Source of the DNA: Stutzerimonas stutzeri
Lineage (GTDB): Bacteria > Pseudomonadota > Gammaproteobacteria > Pseudomonadales > Pseudomonadaceae
Direction: 5' to 3'
DNA: 64,000 nt
NCBI RefSeq assembly: GCF_024448895.1
Contig: NZ_JAMOIC010000003.1
Location: 1 to 64,000, forward strand
Part shown: positions 59,586 through 64,000 of the stretch, in pieces
How the letters are laid out: each line of letters starts with the position of its first letter
How positions within the stretch are numbered: position 1 is the first letter of the stretch
Made by a program: the position numbers and the translations under genes
Notes under the pieces: model-generated
The model's database searches: none
Told to the model about the DNA's origin: nothing
What the model saw: the letters and a program-made list of their open reading frames with translations, nothing else

Positions 59586-60497
59586 ATGCGCCCAGTCTTC
59601 AAATGGCTGCTGGCTGCGCTGGCCGGTGCAGCCCTGCTGCTGGCGATCGCCGCCGGACAGCACTACCGCCTGTTCGGGCTCACCTGGTTTCAATTCTCCC
59701 AATGGCGGCAGGCCGATCAACGGGAAGCCGCCTCTTTGTGGTTGCCAGATTATCGTGCGGTGATTCAGGGGCAGCAGGTGGAAGGCATCGACGACGACTT
59801 GTCGGCGCTGACCTTCGATCCGGACCGTAACAGCCTCATCGCCATCACCAACGGCAATCCCCAGCTGCTGGAACTCAGCCTGGACGGCAAGCTGTTGCGC
59901 GCAATCCCGCTGGTGGGTTTCGGCGATCCGGAAGCCATCGAGTACATCTCCCGCGGTGTCTATGTGATCAGTGATGAGCGCTTGCAGCGCCTGTTGCGGG
60001 TGGCGGTTGACGAGCGTACCGAGTCGATCGACGCGGCGGCCAGCCAGCAGTTGTCGCTGGGCATTGGGCAGAACGGCAACAAGGGCTTCGAAGGGCTGGC
60101 CTACGACGTGGCAGGCAAGCGACTGTTCGTCGCCAAGGAGCGCGATCCGGTGCGCATCTTCGAGATTGAAGGCTTTCCCTATGCCGAGGATGATCAGCCG
60201 CTATCCGTTCACGTGAGTGAGAACGTCGAGCGCGACGCTGATCTGTTCGTGCGCGATCTTTCCAGCCTGCAATATGACGAGCAGACCGGTCACTTGCTGG
60301 CGCTCTCCGATGAGTCCCGGCTGGTGGTGGAGTTGGACATCTACGGCAAAGCGATCAGCGCGCTCTCGCTGAAAGCCGGGGACCATGGGCTGGAGAAGGG
60401 CGTGCCGCAGGCCGAAGGCATCGCCATGGGCCCTGACGGCACGATCTACGTCGTCAGCGAGCCCAATCTGTTCTATGTATTCCGCAAGGGTGGCTAG
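59586..60497 (+). CDS. SdiA-regulated-type beta-propeller protein (second of tandem pair)
   Basis: A 303-residue paralogue of the preceding protein, with the same anchor-plus-propeller layout (anchor about 5-24). Shared blocks are LTFDPDRNSLIAITNGNPQLLELS, GDPEAIEYI, NKGFEGLAYDVAGKRLFVAKERDP, DLSSLQYDEQTGHLLALSDESRLVVELD and QAEGIAMGPDGTIYVVSEPNLFYVF. The identical length and order point to an old tandem duplication. It converges with rpiA, with 26 bases between stops. Confidence 0.88.
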   Translation: MRPVFKWLLAALAGAALLLAIAAGQHYRLFGLTWFQFSQWRQADQREAASLWLPDYRAVIQGQQVEGIDDDLSALTFDPDRNSLIAITNGNPQLLELSLDGKLLRAIPLVGFGDPEAIEYISRGVYVISDERLQRLLRVAVDERTESIDAAASQQLSLGIGQNGNKGFEGLAYDVAGKRLFVAKERDPVRIFEIEGFPYAEDDQPLSVHVSENVERDADLFVRDLSSLQYDEQTGHLLALSDESRLVVELDIYGKAISALSLKAGDHGLEKGVPQAEGIAMGPDGTIYVVSEPNLFYVFRKGG

Positions 60498-60523
60498 CCA
60501 GCGCCAAGCTGGCTCGGAGTGGG

Positions 60524-61195
60524 TCAGCGCTTGAGCGTCTGCACGCCGTCTTTGGTGCCCAGCAGCAGAATGTCGGCCGGGCGTGCGGCGAACAGGCCGT
60601 TGCTGACCACGCCGACGATGTTGTTGATCTGCGCTTCGACATCCGGGGCAAAGCCGATCATGAGGTTGTGCACATCGAGAATGACGTTGCCGTTGTCCGT
60701 CACCACGCCTTCACGGTAGACCGGATCGCCACCCAGCCTGACCAGTTCGCGCGCCACATGGCTGCGCGCCATTGGGATCACTTCGACCGGCAGGGGAAAC
60801 TCGCCGAGGCGTTCGACCAGCTTGCTGCCGTCAGCGATGCAGATGAAGGTTCGCGCAACTGCGGCGACGATCTTTTCGCGGGTCAATGCCGCGCCGCCGC
60901 CCTTGATCAGCTCCAGGTGACTGTTGGTTTCATCCGCGCCGTCGACGTAGAACTCCAGTTCCGATACCGAGTTCAGGTCATAAACCGGAATGCCGTGCCC
61001 CTTGAGGCGCTCGGCGGTGGCATCGGAGCTTGCTACTGCGCCGTCGAAGAAGCCCTTGTGCTTGGCCAGCAGATCAATGAAGAAGTTGGCGGTTGAGCCG
61101 GTGCCGACCCCTACGACGCTGCGGTCGGTGAGCTGCGGGACGATGAGGTCGACGGCGGCCTGGGCGACGGCCTGCTTGAGTTGATCCTGAGTCAT
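60524..61195 (-). CDS. rpiA: Ribose-5-phosphate isomerase A
   Basis: A 223-residue cytoplasmic enzyme interconverting ribose 5-phosphate and ribulose 5-phosphate in the pentose phosphate pathway. Motifs: [17 protein letters not shown] (phosphate binding), [16 protein letters not shown], the catalytic [27 protein letters not shown] with Asp and Lys, and [14 protein letters not shown]. It is divergent from ilvA, the arrangement known in other Pseudomonas genomes. Confidence 0.97.
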   Translation of the reverse strand: MTQDQLKQAVAQAAVDLIVPQLTDRSVVGVGTGSTANFFIDLLAKHKGFFDGAVASSDATAERLKGHGIPVYDLNSVSELEFYVDGADETNSHLELIKGGGAALTREKIVAAVARTFICIADGSKLVERLGEFPLPVEVIPMARSHVARELVRLGGDPVYREGVVTDNGNVILDVHNLMIGFAPDVEAQINNIVGVVSNGLFAARPADILLLGTKDGVQTLKR

Positions 61196-61368
61196 GGCGT
61201 ATGGGTCCGGGCTGAGAGAAACGAGGTGCGAAAGTATAGCGGCGCCCCGAGGGCCGGGTCTTGTCTGCTGAGGTTATCCGGCTTTTTTGTGCGCGGATTG
61301 CCGGTGGTCGGCGGGTTTTTCGCAGAGTAGACTCGTCTGCCCCGCAAGGCCCGCCAAGATAGCCCACG

Positions 61369-62883
61369 ATGCTCGAACAATACGTCAAGAAGATCCTCAC
61401 CTCGCGCGTTTACGACGTTGCGGTGGAAACTCCGTTGCAGCCTGCCCGCCAGCTTTCCGAGCGTCTCGGCAACCAGATTCTGCTCAAGCGCGAGGATCTG
61501 CAGCCGGTGTTCTCCTTCAAGATTCGCGGCGCCTACAACAAGCTGGCGCAGCTGTCGGCCGAGGAGCTGGCGCGCGGCGTGGTTACGGCTTCGGCCGGCA
61601 ACCATGCGCAAGGCTTGGCGCTGGCGGCGCGCGAACTGGGCATCAAGGCGACCATCGTCATGCCTCGCACCACGCCGGAGCTGAAAGTGCAGGGCGTGCG
61701 CGCCCGCGGTGGCAAGGTAGTGCTGCACGGTGATGCCTTTCCCGAGGCGCTGGCCTATTCGCTGAAATTGGTCGAGGAAAAGGGCTACGTCTATATCCAC
61801 CCGTATGACGATCCACACGTGATCGCCGGGCAGGGGACCGTGGCGATGGAAATCCTCCGCCAGCACCAGGGCCAGCTCGATGCGGTCTTCGTACCGGTGG
61901 GCGGTGGTGGCTTGATCGCGGGCGTCGCGGCGTACATCAAGTATCTGAAGCCGGACATCAAGGTCATTGGTGTCGAGCCGGATGATTCCAACTGTCTGCA
62001 GCAGGCCATGGCGGCCGGCGAGCGCGTTGTGCTGCCGCAGGTTGGATTGTTTGCCGACGGTGTTGCCGTAGCCCAGATCGGCCTGCACACCTTCGATATC
62101 TGCAAGGATTACGTCGACGAGGTGATCACCGTCAGCACCGACGAAATCTGCGCTGCGATCAAGGATATCTACGACGACACCCGCTCGATAACCGAGCCGG
62201 CGGGCGCGCTGGCGGTGGCCGGGATCAAGCGTTATGTGGAGCGCGAGGGCATCGAGGGTCAGGTGCTTGTCGGTATCGACTCCGGTGCCAATGTGAATTT
62301 TGACCGCTTGCGCCATGTGGCTGAGCGCGCCGAGCTGGGCGAAAAGCGCGAGGCGATCATCGCCGTGACAATCCCCGAGGAGCCCGGCAGCTTCAAGGCG
62401 TTCTGCGAGGCCATCGGCAAGCGCCAGATCACCGAATTCAACTACCGCTACCATCAGGACCGCGAAGCGCACATCTTCGTTGGCGTGCAGACCCATCCGG
62501 AGAACGACCCGCGCGCGGCACTGGTTGAGGGGCTAAGGGCCAAAGGTTTTCCGGTGCTGGATCTCACCGATAACGAGCTTGCCAAGCTCCACACCCGGCA
62601 CATGGTGGGCGGGCATGCTTCCGGCGTCAGCGACGAGGTGGTCTACCGCTTCGAGTTTCCCGAGCGGCCGGGTGCGCTGTTCAACTTTCTGAATAACCTG
62701 GGCGGGCGCTGGAACATCTCGATGTTCCACTACCGCAACCACGGTGCGGCGGATGGCCGGGTGGTCGCCGGCCTGCAGGTGCCGGCCGAGGAGCGTCACC
62801 TTTTACCCGCCGCGCTGGACAAGATCGGCTACCGCTACTGGGATGAAACCGACAATCCTGCCTACCAACTGTTTCTCGGCTGA
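61369..62883 (+). CDS. ilvA: Threonine ammonia-lyase, biosynthetic
   Basis: A 504-residue PLP enzyme converting threonine to 2-ketobutyrate, first step of isoleucine synthesis. The PLP lysine lies in FSFKIRGAYNKLAQL; ASAGNHAQGLALAA and the glycine loop VPVGGGGLIAGVAAYIK bind cofactor phosphate. Two ACT-like regulatory domains fill about 325-504 (REAIIAVTIPEEPGSFKAFCEAIG and VYRFEFPERPGALFNFLNNLGG), so isoleucine inhibition and valine relief are expected. The length is standard for the long form. Confidence 0.97.
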   Translation: MLEQYVKKILTSRVYDVAVETPLQPARQLSERLGNQILLKREDLQPVFSFKIRGAYNKLAQLSAEELARGVVTASAGNHAQGLALAARELGIKATIVMPRTTPELKVQGVRARGGKVVLHGDAFPEALAYSLKLVEEKGYVYIHPYDDPHVIAGQGTVAMEILRQHQGQLDAVFVPVGGGGLIAGVAAYIKYLKPDIKVIGVEPDDSNCLQQAMAAGERVVLPQVGLFADGVAVAQIGLHTFDICKDYVDEVITVSTDEICAAIKDIYDDTRSITEPAGALAVAGIKRYVEREGIEGQVLVGIDSGANVNFDRLRHVAERAELGEKREAIIAVTIPEEPGSFKAFCEAIGKRQITEFNYRYHQDREAHIFVGVQTHPENDPRAALVEGLRAKGFPVLDLTDNELAKLHTRHMVGGHASGVSDEVVYRFEFPERPGALFNFLNNLGGRWNISMFHYRNHGAADGRVVAGLQVPAEERHLLPAALDKIGYRYWDETDNPAYQLFLG

Positions 62884-62904
62884 CCAGCCGTACCGCGAGG
62901 ATCG

Positions 62905-63345
62905 ATGGAACACTATCAGCTGCTGAATATCGTCCATGCCGCACTGGCAATTCTGTTAACGCTCGGGCTGATCGCCCACATCGTCATGCTCTGGAAAGCC
63001 TGGCGGCGTGCCGACCCAGCTGTCCTGCAACAGAAGCTGCGCCGGACTCGGCTGATGTCGCTGCCATTGCTTGCGGTGTTTGCGCTGCTGCTCCCGGTGA
63101 CAGGTTGGTGGCTGGCGCATCTGGCAGGCTTTCCGCTTGGCCAGCTGTGGTTGCTGGCCAGCTCGATTCTGTTTCTTGTGCTGGTGCCGCTCGGGCTGCT
63201 GCTCGGTGGCCGGCTGCGCGCCTGGCAGGCGTTAGGCGATACCCCGGCACCGGCTCGGCTCCCACGCTTTGCGCTGGTGTACGCCGGGCTGATCCTGCTG
63301 ATCCTGATCGTCATCATGGGGCTGATGGGCGCCAAGCCGGTCTAG
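62905..63345 (+). CDS. Four-helix membrane protein, DUF2269-like
   Basis: A 146-residue inner-membrane protein with four helices (about 5-28, 50-70, 78-102, 118-142): LLNIVHAALAILLTLGLIAHIVMLW, LLAVFALLLPVTGWWLAHL, and VYAGLILLILIVIMGLMG. The first-helix His (NIVHA) and the placing of helices recall DUF2269 proteins, of unknown function; the call is tentative. It starts 21 bases after ilvA and may be co-transcribed. Confidence 0.72.
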   Translation: MEHYQLLNIVHAALAILLTLGLIAHIVMLWKAWRRADPAVLQQKLRRTRLMSLPLLAVFALLLPVTGWWLAHLAGFPLGQLWLLASSILFLVLVPLGLLLGGRLRAWQALGDTPAPARLPRFALVYAGLILLILIVIMGLMGAKPV

Positions 63346-63382
63346 TCACATCCGTAGTCATCTACCAGCCTGCGGCGACTGG

Positions 63383-64000
63383 TCAGCGCAGGCTGATAAC
63401 GCTCCAGCCACGCTGCAGGGCGATTTCCCTTAGCGTCGCGTCGGGATCGACCGCAACCGGATGGCTGACCCGCTCCAGCAGCGGCAGGTCGTTGCATGAA
63501 TCGCTATAGAAGTAGCTGTCATCCAGACTCTGGTCGTTCTCCTGCAGCCAGCGTTCGATCCGCGTGACCTTGCCTTCCTGAAAGCATGGGACGTCCGTGA
63601 GGCGACCGGTGTAGCGTCCGTCCTGCATCTCGCATTCGGTGGCCAGCAGGGTATCCACGCCGAGGCGCTTCGCGATCGGCCCGGTGATGAAGCGATTGGT
63701 AGCGGTGATGATCACCACACGGTCGCCTGCCTCATGATGCTGGCGCACCAGCGCCTCACCCTTGGCCAGCACGATGGGTTCGATATGGTCGCGCATGAAT
63801 TCGGCATGCCATTGGGCAAGCTGAGCCATCTCGCTGCGACCGAGCAGCTCCTGACAGAAGTTCTGATACGCCGCGACGTCCAGCTCGCCGGCCAGGTAGT
63901 CCTGATAGAAAGCATCGTTGCGCGCGCGATAGGCATCGGCTTCTACCAGGCCGCGCTGGCAGAGAAATTCGCCCCAGGCATGGTCGCTGTCGCCGGCCAG
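63383..64000 (-). CDS. HAD-family phosphatase, SerB-like (partial, runs off window)
   Basis: The visible 205 residues lack the N-terminus, which lies beyond 64000, so the first HAD motif DxDxT is not seen. Motif II is [20 protein letters not shown] (usually T/S), the Lys of motif III is in [14 protein letters not shown] and motif IV is [25 protein letters not shown] near the visible start fits the HAD subfamily IB (phosphoserine-phosphatase-like) cap. In P. aeruginosa a similar phosphatase lies close to rpiA-ilvA1 (from memory). The substrate is uncertain. Confidence 0.9.
   Translation of the reverse strand: MAGDSDHAWGEFLCQRGLVEADAYRARNDAFYQDYLAGELDVAAYQNFCQELLGRSEMAQLAQWHAEFMRDHIEPIVLAKGEALVRQHHEAGDRVVIITATNRFITGPIAKRLGVDTLLATECEMQDGRYTGRLTDVPCFQEGKVTRIERWLQENDQSLDDSYFYSDSCNDLPLLERVSHPVAVDPDATLREIALQRGWSVISLR

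Overview
The window is high-GC, densely coded Gammaproteobacterial DNA, best explained as the chromosome of a Pseudomonas, most likely of the P. stutzeri (Stutzerimonas) group. This rests on a near-textbook oprH-phoP-phoQ operon, a divergent serA / D-2-hydroxyglutarate dehydrogenase pair, an rpiA-ilvA divergent pair followed by a HAD phosphatase, and REP-like palindromes between genes. No rRNA, tRNA, CRISPR array, insertion sequence or prophage was found. The species assignment is inference.

Layout. 0-3 kb: sparse region with a serine hydrolase, a DUF2147 protein and a decayed siderophore-type esterase. 3-7 kb: an HDOD protein, then a tight SBP - diguanylate cyclase - SBP cluster. 7-15.6 kb: AsmA-like protein, FAD dehydrogenase, periplasmic alpha-carbonic anhydrase, a periplasmic glucose/sorbosone-type dehydrogenase with its own cytochrome c, and two small DUF proteins. 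15.7-18.7 kb: histidine kinase plus sigma-54 activator. 19-23.2 kb: DUF1028 protein, then a polyamine-type binding protein overlapping a GGDEF-EAL membrane protein (NspS/MbaA-like). 23.3-25.8 kb: small membrane proteins and a second PQQ-type dehydrogenase. 25.8-28.8 kb: a CstA - small CC-ending protein - ArsA-like ATPase operon. 29-31.6 kb: chemoreceptor and a 115-bp tandem repeat array. 31.7-38.5 kb: eight overlapping genes for an Mrp/MBH-type cation/proton antiporter. 38.6-46.4 kb: repeat protein, DUF2238 protein, SnoaL-like protein, oprH-phoPQ, SDR and a deacetylase. 46.6-50.9 kb: acyltransferase and a curli cluster (csgD-like, csgE, csgB, csgA, csgC/H-like) without csgF or csgG. 51-54.9 kb: OPT transporter, PerM/AI-2E-like protein and two small secreted proteins. 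54.9-64 kb: serA, D2HGDH, FAH-family protein, two SdiA-regulated-type propellers, rpiA, ilvA, a membrane protein and a partial HAD phosphatase.

Theme. Two separate loci pair periplasmic binding proteins with membrane c-di-GMP enzymes (4.1-7.0 kb and 19.7-23.1 kb). In both cases no transporter permease is nearby, so sensing rather than uptake is the likely role. The same window carries a biofilm amyloid (curli) cluster and surface-polysaccharide enzymes, so these may be inputs to and outputs of one attachment decision. That link is inferred, not shown. These ligand-to-c-di-GMP modules are my best candidates for an under-described system.
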